NCBI GenBank assembly: GCA_004556395.1
Contig: SFHK01000009.1
Coordinates: 1-64,000 of the forward strand
DNA from: Clostridiales bacterium
GTDB taxonomy: Bacteria > Bacillota > Clostridia > Christensenellales > Aristaeellaceae
Length of the DNA stretch: 64,000 bases
Direction: 5' to 3'
Both the position numbers and the translations under genes were made by a program. This document shows, piece after piece, positions 1 to 7,937 of the stretch (within the stretch, counting starts at the first letter, position 1; every line of letters starts with the position of its first letter). Under the pieces are notes generated by a model. It did not search any database. It was not told the origin of the DNA and was given only the letters and a program-made list of their open reading frames with translations.

Positions 1-615
1 TAGTCCGTGGGTTTCATCATGAGTTGTGTTTCGTGTATATTTGTCAATTTTATTGTACCATAATTTTCCATTCGTACGATTTTTCTTTGCTTCATTCTTT
101 CCCACCAATGCCCAAGATAATGCATGAGTATACATGCTTGGAAAGCAACTGGAAATGTCTGCTTTAACCATATATTTCTTTCCAAAAGACAATTTCACTT
201 CTGGGTTTCCATCTGTTCGCCAATTATCATAGTTCATCCGAAAAAGCGGCGAAAATCCATGCATTTTTCTAATATGAATTTGACTTACTTTATATGAACG
301 CCCACCCGTATTTCGGAAAAAATGCTTCTGAATTTGTGGCCAATATTCTTTCAATGTCGCGCATTCGAGTTGGTATGCCATCGGATTAGGAATGGCTAAA
401 GGACGAGGAATATTGATATTCCTCATATTCTCATAGTATACATATTGATGCGGATTCCCATCAAACCCTCTTGTGTTTGTTTGGCAAAATCTATAAAAGC
501 CTTCAGAACTAAACACTGGAGGAAGTTTTTCTGCAAATAAACCATGAGCTAAAAGACCTTCGTAAAGTTCATCAGCTGAAATTTCTTTCATGAAGTCAGA
601 ATAACTTTTTTCCAT
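1..615 (-). CDS. Reverse transcriptase, Abi/DRT (UG) type, 3'-truncated by window edge
   Basis: An open frame of 205 codons runs from ATG at 615 to the first base of the window without a stop, so only the N-terminal part is seen. The motif KADISSCFPSMYTHALSWAL (residues 151-170) is reverse transcriptase motif A with catalytic Asp153, and the SxYTHx form is typical of the Abi (AbiA, AbiK, Abi-P2) and DRT/UG antiviral reverse transcriptases rather than group II introns or retrons. ETHGL (201-205) is the start of motif B. An upstream block with RPLAIPNP fits the fingers region. The start has a GCGAGG ribosome site 8-10 bases upstream. Base composition is far more AT-rich than every neighbour, which suggests recent transfer. 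The YxDD motif and any C-terminal domain lie outside the window, so the exact class cannot be set. Confidence 0.85.
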   Translation of the reverse strand, partial: MEKSYSDFMKEISADELYEGLLAHGLFAEKLPPVFSSEGFYRFCQTNTRGFDGNPHQYVYYENMRNINIPRPLAIPNPMAYQLECATLKEYWPQIQKHFFRNTGGRSYKVSQIHIRKMHGFSPLFRMNYDNWRTDGNPEVKLSFGKKYMVKADISSCFPSMYTHALSWALVGKNEAKKNRTNGKLWYNKIDKYTRNTTHDETHGL

Positions 616-695
616 GCAGTTTACCTCGCAATGTATAATAAAACATATTTTTCATATAATATGCTGATTGCAATCTCTTCCACCTTTATCTCCAT

Positions 696-1409
696 TTATA
701 GCTTCTCCCGGAACATGCCCGCCTGCGAATTCGGTTCGCCCCCCGCGTACAGGTGCGCGGTGTCGCCCATCTGGAAGCAGCGGAAGAACACCTCGCCCGG
801 AACGCGCTCCTCCGTCACCAGCGTGGTGACCGAGGTGGTCGGCAGCATAAAGCTGCCCCACAGGATCGGCAGCGCGACGCCCAGCAGGTGCGACAGGATG
901 GCCATGCCCACGCCGTAATGACAGACCAGACAGATCGTGTCCGTCGTGTTGTTTTCGGTGCGGAAGATCATGCCGTCGCGTTTGTAGCCATATCGTTCCA
1001 GAAGCGCGTCCACGCCCTCATTGGTTTCCTGAACAATCTGGCGCAGCGTTCCCGTCGCCATCAGCGGATGCTCCATCCAATGGTCACGGTCGAACAGCTC
1101 CGGGAACTTCGTCCAGTACTGCGGCATCAGGTTCCACGGAATGCGGTGCTGCGGCTCCGGCTGGCCGAACGGATCCTCCACCCAGCCGCGGAACTCCGCC
1201 AGCCACGGCAGCACCTCGGCGGTGCGGTTCAGCTTTTCCAGCGTCGGCTGCACCGTCGCCCGCGCGCGTCCCAGCGACGAAACATAAAAATCCCGAATTT
1301 CCAGCTTTTCAAGGCGGTTCGAAAGCAGCCTTGCTTCCCGCCAGCCCTTCTCCGTGAGCGAATCGATGGTGTAATCGGGGTCTCCGTGCCGAATCAGAAG
1401 AATTTTCAT
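696..1409 (-). CDS. Histidine phosphatase family protein (phosphoglycerate mutase-like)
   Basis: The protein (237 aa) opens with MKILLIRHGDPDYT, whose RHG is the phosphate-binding motif with the phosphorylated histidine. The second catalytic histidine is in CLVCHYGVGMAIL near residue 170. The family removes phosphate from varied small substrates, and the substrate here is unknown. The start at 1409 is preferred over an upstream in-frame ATG at 1442 because AAGGAG lies just before it and because it avoids overlap with the neighbouring gene, which stops at 1426. It is the last gene of a minus-strand set with the DUF2974 hydrolase and CorA. Confidence 0.85.
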   Translation of the reverse strand: MKILLIRHGDPDYTIDSLTEKGWREARLLSNRLEKLEIRDFYVSSLGRARATVQPTLEKLNRTAEVLPWLAEFRGWVEDPFGQPEPQHRIPWNLMPQYWTKFPELFDRDHWMEHPLMATGTLRQIVQETNEGVDALLERYGYKRDGMIFRTENNTTDTICLVCHYGVGMAILSHLLGVALPILWGSFMLPTTSVTTLVTEERVPGEVFFRCFQMGDTAHLYAGGEPNSQAGMFREKL

Positions 1410-1425
1410 GGACGATTCTCCTTGT

Positions 1426-2529
1426 CTATCGTTGTATTTCACTGCCCTCGTCGTTACCCGTCAGCTTCAGGCCGAAGGCCTCCGCGGCGGAACGCCAGAA
1501 CAGCATCACCGTGCGCGCAATCAGCGCGTAGGTCTTCACGTCGGTTCCGGCCAGCTTTTTCAGCACGCGCGGCGTGTTGGTGATCCACCCGCGCACAATG
1601 TCGTTGAGCGTCTCCGCACCCGTGGAGCACACAATTCCATAAATGGCGTCGATGAATCGCGCGCGCATATCGATCGGCATCTGCTCAATCAGTCCGCACA
1701 CGGTGTCGCCGATCAGCCGCGCGGGCGCGGTCAGCTTGCGCGCCTCGGCAAAGTCCATGCCGTCGGTCTTCCATGTGTAGGGATAGTGCTGAAGCACGCT
1801 GTACGTGCTGCTCAGCACGATGCGAACGCTTTCCGGCTGATGGAACAGAAGCCCTACCAGCGACGCCTGCGGCACGACGAGCCGCAGCTTGTCCGCAGCC
1901 TGCCTGTATTCCACCGAGCGCATAACCTCCGCCGACAGGCCCGGACCGTCAAAGCTGACCGCCTGCCGAAGCTGTTTCTGCGCCTGCGCGCCCGCGAACA
2001 CGGCCGCGTACAGCGCAAGGTTCCCGCCCTTGGAATGCCCGCACAGCTCCAGCAGCCGTTCCTCCTGCGCCGCGGCCTCCACGAACTTCTTCGCCGTTCC
2101 CTGCGTCGGAATTTCGGTTTCCACCGCAAGGTCAAAATCTTCCTTCCAGCCCTTGAGCGTGTTGTCCGTTCCGCGGAAGGCGATCAGCTGCGCGCCGTCC
2201 GGCAGAAGCAGCGACAGCGCGGCAAACGGCGCGTCCGCGTCCGTATTGCGAAAGAAGCCATGAAAACGAACGTCCGCGTATCGCTTCGCCGCAGCAGCCA
2301 GCGCGCAAAGCTCGCGGTCGCTCTTCGACTGGAACCAGAAGCGCACCTCCGCCGCCGCTTCCTTTTTCTCAAACGTGATCTGCCCGAGAATTTCCGAAAG
2401 CGGAACGTCCCGCCGCGCGTCCGCCGGAAAGTCGACATACGCCATCTGTGCGAAAACCAGCCTGTCCACATCGTTCAGCGGCTGCTCGTCAAACGAAACC
2501 CCGCCGTACTTCTTCAGATATTTCAGCAT
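1426..2529 (-). CDS. DUF2974 (Mbeg1-like) alpha/beta hydrolase
   Basis: The 367-aa product starts MLKYLKKYGGVSF and contains GHSKGGNLALYAA around residue 175, a nucleophile-elbow motif with the putative catalytic serine, plus an upstream FRGTDNT block. This matches the DUF2974/Mbeg1-like lipase family found across Firmicutes; no substrate is established. GGGAG about ten bases upstream supports the start at 2529; a longer frame reaches 2580 but would overlap corA. It sits between corA and the histidine phosphatase and is probably co-transcribed with them. Confidence 0.82.
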   Translation of the reverse strand: MLKYLKKYGGVSFDEQPLNDVDRLVFAQMAYVDFPADARRDVPLSEILGQITFEKKEAAAEVRFWFQSKSDRELCALAAAAKRYADVRFHGFFRNTDADAPFAALSLLLPDGAQLIAFRGTDNTLKGWKEDFDLAVETEIPTQGTAKKFVEAAAQEERLLELCGHSKGGNLALYAAVFAGAQAQKQLRQAVSFDGPGLSAEVMRSVEYRQAADKLRLVVPQASLVGLLFHQPESVRIVLSSTYSVLQHYPYTWKTDGMDFAEARKLTAPARLIGDTVCGLIEQMPIDMRARFIDAIYGIVCSTGAETLNDIVRGWITNTPRVLKKLAGTDVKTYALIARTVMLFWRSAAEAFGLKLTGNDEGSEIQR

Positions 2530-2548
2530 TTTCTTCTGTCTCCCGTTC

Positions 2549-3457
2549 TTACCAGAAGTGCCTGCGCTTGAAAAAAGCAATGCAGCCCAGCACCACCAGT
2601 ATGCTCATCACGATCACCGCCGGATAGCCATACGCCCAGTCCAGCTCCGGCATATTGCTGAAGTTCATGCCATACCAGCCGACAATCAGCGAAAGCGGCA
2701 GGAAGACCGTCGTCACGATGGTCAAAAGCTTCATGATGCGGTTCTGCGCAATATCCACCTGCGCCTGATATTCGCCGCTCACCTGGCTGGCGTACTCGCG
2801 CAGCATCTGCGTTTCCTCGCGCAGCGCGCTGATCTTCCGCAGAAAATACCCCAGCCGCTTCACGCTGTGACCGCTTACACATCCGCCGTCGTTTTCCTGA
2901 AGCGACATGGCAAACTCGCTCAGCTGCGCATAGTAACGGTTATTCCGATGCAGCTCCCGCCGGAGAACGCTCATATGGTCGATAAAGCGCGCCGTATCGT
3001 TGGACAGAACAGCCTGCTCCAGATTCATCACGCGCGTTTCCAGCTGCTGAATGTACATCAGATCGTCCTCAACCAGCGCCATCAGAAGGTCGACAAAAAA
3101 GCCGTCGGCGCTGCCGGAAAAGCGTGCATGGCTCTCGGCAAGCTGCTCGACGAGTCCGCACAGGGCGCCGTCGTAATCCACGGCGACGATCCGGCTCTGC
3201 GTCCACGCGAACGTGAAACGGACGGTGGTACGGTTTGCTCTCGCGGGCGTACGAACCTGCCCAAGGATCGCGTTTGGTTCATTCTTTTGCCAGCACAGCT
3301 GGGAATCATGCGGCGAAATGACCGGCGGGCGCGTGTTTCCGAAAAACGCCGCATCCTTCGCCTCTACGGGACTCATGATCACAAGAAGATTTTCCGCCGC
3401 ATTCTCCGGCGTCTCCGACAGCGGACGAAGTCCCCCGTCAAATGAATAGCACCGCAT
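2549..3457 (-). CDS. CorA family divalent cation transporter
   Basis: This 302-aa inner-membrane protein has the CorA plan: a long soluble N-terminal domain rich in helices and two C-terminal membrane segments. The first segment ends in YGMNF, the GMN signature at the pore mouth, and the chain ends in a basic tail (FKRRHFW). CorA proteins form pentameric Mg2+/Co2+ channels. The start at 3457 has GGTGAG at suitable distance; another ATG at 3502 with AGGA upstream is possible and would add 15 residues. It leads the minus-strand group that continues into the DUF2974 gene. Confidence 0.88.
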   Translation of the reverse strand: MRCYSFDGGLRPLSETPENAAENLLVIMSPVEAKDAAFFGNTRPPVISPHDSQLCWQKNEPNAILGQVRTPARANRTTVRFTFAWTQSRIVAVDYDGALCGLVEQLAESHARFSGSADGFFVDLLMALVEDDLMYIQQLETRVMNLEQAVLSNDTARFIDHMSVLRRELHRNNRYYAQLSEFAMSLQENDGGCVSGHSVKRLGYFLRKISALREETQMLREYASQVSGEYQAQVDIAQNRIMKLLTIVTTVFLPLSLIVGWYGMNFSNMPELDWAYGYPAVIVMSILVVLGCIAFFKRRHFW

Positions 3458-3550
3458 ATCGTTCTCACCCGCACATTTGTTCTTATCGTTTATATTCTTC
3501 ATCCGTTCCGTTTTTCCTGCCGTATGATCAATTTTTGCTTTTCATTCTCG

Positions 3551-3579
3551 TTGACAGATTCGTATATTTATGCTATATT
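3551..3579 (+). promoter_or_regulatory. Sigma-A-type promoter for the GH20-like gene
   Basis: TTGACA at 3551-3556 and TATATT at 3574-3579 are separated by 17 bases. The predicted transcript has a leader of about 60 bases before the ATG at 3649. Confidence 0.6.
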
Positions 3580-3648
3580 ATCAGCGTCGGTTTTATCTGT
3601 CAGCACTTTTCGTTATGTTTAAAATCACATATCATTGGAGGCGACATC

Positions 3649-4701
3649 ATGTTTGACAGAAGCAAACCCATGATCGGTTTCCACACGATTCTAAAGAATC
3701 ACGAGGACGTTCCCGCGATGCTTCGCGTGATCGAGGAGGGTCTCGCGCCGCGCGGCTTCAACACGCTGATTCTGGAGGCGCGCTATCAGTTCACCTGCTT
3801 CCCGGAATACTCCATGGGCACGGTGAATTATCAGGACGTCCGGCAAATTTCCGACGCCTGTCAGCGGCACGGCGTCCGGCTGGTTCCTCTGTTCCCCTGC
3901 CTGAGCCACCAGTCCGCGGAGAAACGCACGTCCCCCTACCCGCTTCTGCGACTGCATCCCGAATTCATGGAAACGCCCCACATGCTGGACGCGGATCTGA
4001 CGTGGCCGGATTTCTGCCTGCACAGCTGGTGCGCCTCCAACGACGATATTTACCAGTATGTGTTCCCGATGATCGATGAAATGGCCGAGGCCTGCCGCGC
4101 GGACGCGGTGCATATCGGCATGGACGAGCTGTTCGACGTGGCGATGTGCCCGCGCTGCAAGGGCAAAAGCCCGGCCGCGCTGTACGCGCGCACGATCAAG
4201 ATTCTGCACGATCACCTGAAGGAGAAGAATCTGGACACGATGATCTGGGGTGACCGCCTGCTGAACAGCCTGAAGATGGGCTACAGCATGTGGGAGGGCG
4301 ACCGGTTCGGCGTGTATCCTGCGCTCGACATGGAGAATGAGGTCACGCGCGATCTGATCATCTGCGACTGGCATTACGATTGGCACAGCGCCGGGTATCC
4401 TTCCGTGGAAACCTTTATCGAAAAAGGCTTCTTCGTGGTTCCGTCCGTCTACAAAAACGGAGAGAACGCCTGCCATCTCTGGCTGCACGCGCTGGAAGCG
4501 CATTACCTCGGCAAGCGTTACGGCTGGCCGGGACGGCTGGGCGGCATGCTGTTTACGAACTGGCATCCGCTGAACGACGCAATCGCCGACGGCATGCTGA
4601 AGGGGATGAACGGCGAAGCCGGGGACACAAACGCGTTCGGCGCGGACGTTGGAAACGCCATCTTCATGACCCGTCCGAGACTGGACGTGCTGAAATTCTG
4701 A
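3649..4701 (+). CDS. GH20-like beta-N-acetylhexosaminidase domain protein
   Basis: The 350-aa protein has a TIM-barrel pattern like the catalytic domain of glycoside hydrolase family 20. HIGMDEL around residues 155-161 resembles the GH20 Asp-Glu pair (D159, E160) that forms the oxazolinium intermediate. No signal peptide is present, so it would act in the cytoplasm on imported sugars. It lacks the usual accessory N-terminal domain. The ATG at 3649 is preceded by GGAGG; the open frame extends upstream but has no better start. A CPRCKG pair directly after the catalytic motif could bind metal. The specific sugar is not known. Confidence 0.68.
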   Translation: MFDRSKPMIGFHTILKNHEDVPAMLRVIEEGLAPRGFNTLILEARYQFTCFPEYSMGTVNYQDVRQISDACQRHGVRLVPLFPCLSHQSAEKRTSPYPLLRLHPEFMETPHMLDADLTWPDFCLHSWCASNDDIYQYVFPMIDEMAEACRADAVHIGMDELFDVAMCPRCKGKSPAALYARTIKILHDHLKEKNLDTMIWGDRLLNSLKMGYSMWEGDRFGVYPALDMENEVTRDLIICDWHYDWHSAGYPSVETFIEKGFFVVPSVYKNGENACHLWLHALEAHYLGKRYGWPGRLGGMLFTNWHPLNDAIADGMLKGMNGEAGDTNAFGADVGNAIFMTRPRLDVLKF

Positions 4702-4708
4702 TCAGCGC

Positions 4709-4741
4709 AAAGCGCCGGCTTTTCGAAGTCGGCGCTTTTTT
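4709..4741. terminator. Bidirectional terminator between convergent genes
   Basis: Stem AGCGCCG/CGGCGCT flanked by A and T runs lies between the GH20-like gene and the convergent sugar isomerase gene, and can stop transcription from both sides. Confidence 0.8.
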
Positions 4742-4752
4742 GATGCGCTCGC

Positions 4753-5478
4753 TTATTTTTCCTGAGACCTGAGAAATTCAATGCACTGGCGGGCTTCGGT
4801 CAGTCCGTCCGGTTTCAGGCTTTCACTCTCGACGACCATCAAAATGCCCATCTCGGCCGCCTTCGCGTATACCTCGGCCACCGGCGCTTCGCCGTAGCCA
4901 AGCGGCTTGCCCTCTCCGCCGATAAATCCGTCCTTTATGTGAATCACGCGGATGCGATTCTTCAGGCGCTCCATGATGCCCACGGCGCTCCTGTGCGTGG
5001 CGTTGAAATACCAGAAGGTGTCGATTTCGATGTTCAGGTTCGTGCGATAGACCAGCTGCTCGTGAATCTCGCTGCCGTCGTCATTGGGAATAAACTCGTG
5101 GGAATGGTTGTGGTAGCCCAGCGAGATGCCCTCCTTTTCCAGCAGCGGCTGATAGCGGTTGACCTTCTCGACGAACTCGTCGATCTTGCTCTGGCAGCTC
5201 AGGTCGTGGCCGGGGATGATGATATTGGTGTTTCCGATGGTCTTGTGATATTTCACCGTGCCCTCAAAGTCCGCGTCCAGCTCTCTGAGGCCGGTATGCG
5301 TTCCGGAGACCTTCAGACCATACTTGTCCAGCCAGCCCTTGACCTCCTCAGCGCTGTGGCCGAAAAAGCCCGCGAACTCCACATACGTATAGCCCATCTC
5401 CGCGACGGCCTTCATCGCGCCTTCCAGATCCGTCTTCGTAATGTCGCGCACCGAATACATCTGAAGTCCGTATTCCAT
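4753..5478 (-). CDS. Sugar phosphate isomerase/epimerase (xylose isomerase-like TIM barrel)
   Basis: This 241-aa protein begins MEYGLQMYSVRD and carries the AP endonuclease 2/xylose isomerase-like barrel pattern: YVEFAGFFG, GTHTGL, GYHNHSHEF (metal-binding His/Glu) and HIKDG near the C-terminus. Such enzymes isomerise or epimerise sugars or inositol derivatives; the substrate is unknown. AAGGGGG upstream of 5478 decides the start. It begins 2 bases after the topoisomerase A stop codon and its ribosome site lies inside that gene, so the two may be translationally linked. Confidence 0.82.
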   Translation of the reverse strand: MEYGLQMYSVRDITKTDLEGAMKAVAEMGYTYVEFAGFFGHSAEEVKGWLDKYGLKVSGTHTGLRELDADFEGTVKYHKTIGNTNIIIPGHDLSCQSKIDEFVEKVNRYQPLLEKEGISLGYHNHSHEFIPNDDGSEIHEQLVYRTNLNIEIDTFWYFNATHRSAVGIMERLKNRIRVIHIKDGFIGGEGKPLGYGEAPVAEVYAKAAEMGILMVVESESLKPDGLTEARQCIEFLRSQEK

Positions 5479-5480
5479 AA

Positions 5481-7934
5481 TCAGTTCCCCCTTTGAATGG
5501 TTCTCTCCACGAATTCGATTGTATCGTCCAATACGCACATGGCGTACATGGATCCACGGCTGTCCCTGCGCTCGATGCGCACGGCGTTGGTGTTCAGCGG
5601 CATTTCCTGCCCGGACTTCTGCTTCGCCACAAAGTCGAACGGCTGCTTCACCAGCAGCGCCGCGCAGATGCGCGTGCCGTTGGCTCCGTTCTTCTGGAAC
5701 GCGAAGCACTTCACGCCCTTGCCCGCGCGCGCCTGCAGGTCAAAATCGATCAGCAGACAGCGCTTCATAAAGCCCTTGTCGCTTACCAGCAGCACCTCGC
5801 CCTCCTCGTCGTCCGGAAGGACGAAGCCGACGCCGTCCTCCGGCGCAAGGGCGATGCCCTTCACGCCCGCGGCCGTGCGGCCGATCAGCGAAACCTCGGC
5901 GGTTCTGAAATGAATGGCCATGCCCTGCTCCGTGATCATCAGAAGGTTGCTCTCGCCGGACAGGCGCAGAACCGTGAGCAGACGGTCGCCGTCCTTCAGC
6001 CCCGTAGCGGCGAAGCGCGCGCGGTTGATGTTGTATTCCACCATATCCACGCGCTTCACAAGGCCGCCGCGGCTGACGAACAGCAGCTCGCCCGTAAAGT
6101 CCGACGGCTTCACGCACAGAAGCGAAACCACGTTTTCGCCCTTGGCGAGCCCCGCGAGCAGACCGCCCAGCGGCAGGCCGCGATCCTTCACGCGGCACTC
6201 GGGAACCTGCGACACGGTAACCGGGTAGCAGTTGCCCTGATCGGTAAAGAACAGCAGTTTATCCGTCGTTTCGCAGGCAAAGCGGTACGGCGGCTCCACC
6301 GGAACCTCTCCGTTCTGCACGGATTTCTCGAACAGCTTTGGCTGCATGCGCTTGACGAAGCCCGCTCGCGTCATGCAGACGACCGCCTCGTCCGCCGCCG
6401 GCGCGTCCGGCACGATCTCGGCTTCCTCGAAGGCGCCGACCAGCTGCGTGCGGCGCGCGTCGGCGTACTTCTCCCGAATCTCCATCAGCTCGTCGCGAAT
6501 CACGGAAATCAGCTTCTTTTCGCTCTTCAGAATCGATTCCAGATACTTGATGCGCTTGAGCACCTCGGCGTATTCGTTGCGCAGCGTCAGAATCTCCAGG
6601 TTTGTCAGGCGCTGAAGGCGCATGTCCAGAATGGCCTGCGCCTGAATTTCCGTGAGATTGAAGGCCGCAATCAGGCGTTCGCGCGCCTCTTTGGGCGTTT
6701 TGCTGGCGCGAATCAGGCGAATGACCTCGTCCAGATTGTCGACGGCGATGATCAGCCCTTCCAGAATGTGCGCCCGCGCCTTCGCCTGCTCGAGATCGTA
6801 GCGCGTTCGGCGGGTTACGACCTCCTTCTGATGGCGAATGTAGTGCGCCAGAATCGTTTTCAGTCCCATCTGCATGGGCTTGCCGTCGGCGATGGCCACC
6901 ATGTTCACGCCCACGGTATCCTGAAGCTCGGAGTACTTATACAGTGCCGCCAGCGTGCGCTCGACGTCCGCGTCCTTTTTCAGCTCGATCACCGCGCGCA
7001 TGCCCATGCGGTCACTTTCGTCGCGAATGTCGTAGATGCCGCTGAACAGCGCCTTTTTCTCCTCCGAAAGCTTTAAAATCTTCTCGAGCACCGCCGCCTT
7101 GTTCTTGCCGTACGTCATCTCGGTCACGACCAGAAGCGTGCGTCCGGCGTTGCCCTTCTCAATTTCCACCTTCGCGCGCAGCTGAATCTTGCCGCGCCCG
7201 GTTTCATAAGCCTGATACAGCTCGTCCGTGCAGGCAAGCACGCCGCCGGTCGGGAAGTCCGGCGCGGGAATGTACTTCATCAGCTCCCGGGTCGTAATGT
7301 CCGGGTTCTCCATCTGCGCGATCACGCCGTCGATCGTCTCGCCCAGGTTGTGCGGCGGAATGTTCGTGGCGAGACCTACGGCAATGCCGTCCGCGCCGTT
7401 TACCAGCAGGTTCGGGAAGCGGCCGGGCAAAAGATCGGGTTCCTTCTGCGTGTCGTCGAAATTCAGATGGAAGCCCACGGTGTCCTTGTCGATGTCGCGC
7501 AGCATTTCCATCGCCAGCGGCGTCATGCGCGCTTCGGTGTATCGCATGGCCGCCGGACTGTCGCCGTCGATGGAGCCAAAGTTGCCATGGCCGTCCACCA
7601 GCGGCGCGCGCAGCGCGAACGGCTGCGCCATGCGCGCCAATGCGCCGTATACGGAGGAATCGCCGTGCGGGTGATATTTTCCCAGACAGTCGCCCACGAT
7701 GCGCGCGCACTTTCTGTGCGGCTTGTCGGGCGTAAGCGAAAGCTCCTGCATCGTGAACAGGATGCGCCGCTGAACGGGCTTCAGACCGTCCTCCACGCGC
7801 GGCAGCGCGCGTTCCAGAATGACGTGCTCGGAGTACGGCATCATGCTTTCGTGCATCACCGTCTCCATCGTCTTCTGAACGATGATCTCCGGCTTTACCG
7901 GCTCGGAGGAGCCGTGAATCGGTTTTTTCGCCAT
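5481..7934 (-). CDS. Type IIA topoisomerase subunit A (GyrA/ParC)
   Basis: The 817-aa protein is the DNA-cleaving subunit of gyrase or topoisomerase IV. AAMRYTEARM gives the catalytic Tyr132, and HPHGDSSVYG (88-97) is the quinolone-resistance region. The C-terminal beta-propeller repeats are present, but only a loose QARAGKG stands where the gyrase box would be, so gyrase versus topoisomerase IV cannot be settled. Ser93 matches E. coli GyrA Ser83, while the position of Asp87 is Gly97 here. It follows the B subunit by 3 bases in the same operon. Confidence 0.9.
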   Translation of the reverse strand: MAKKPIHGSSEPVKPEIIVQKTMETVMHESMMPYSEHVILERALPRVEDGLKPVQRRILFTMQELSLTPDKPHRKCARIVGDCLGKYHPHGDSSVYGALARMAQPFALRAPLVDGHGNFGSIDGDSPAAMRYTEARMTPLAMEMLRDIDKDTVGFHLNFDDTQKEPDLLPGRFPNLLVNGADGIAVGLATNIPPHNLGETIDGVIAQMENPDITTRELMKYIPAPDFPTGGVLACTDELYQAYETGRGKIQLRAKVEIEKGNAGRTLLVVTEMTYGKNKAAVLEKILKLSEEKKALFSGIYDIRDESDRMGMRAVIELKKDADVERTLAALYKYSELQDTVGVNMVAIADGKPMQMGLKTILAHYIRHQKEVVTRRTRYDLEQAKARAHILEGLIIAVDNLDEVIRLIRASKTPKEARERLIAAFNLTEIQAQAILDMRLQRLTNLEILTLRNEYAEVLKRIKYLESILKSEKKLISVIRDELMEIREKYADARRTQLVGAFEEAEIVPDAPAADEAVVCMTRAGFVKRMQPKLFEKSVQNGEVPVEPPYRFACETTDKLLFFTDQGNCYPVTVSQVPECRVKDRGLPLGGLLAGLAKGENVVSLLCVKPSDFTGELLFVSRGGLVKRVDMVEYNINRARFAATGLKDGDRLLTVLRLSGESNLLMITEQGMAIHFRTAEVSLIGRTAAGVKGIALAPEDGVGFVLPDDEEGEVLLVSDKGFMKRCLLIDFDLQARAGKGVKCFAFQKNGANGTRICAALLVKQPFDFVAKQKSGQEMPLNTNAVRIERRDSRGSMYAMCVLDDTIEFVERTIQRGN

Positions 7935-7937
7935 TTC

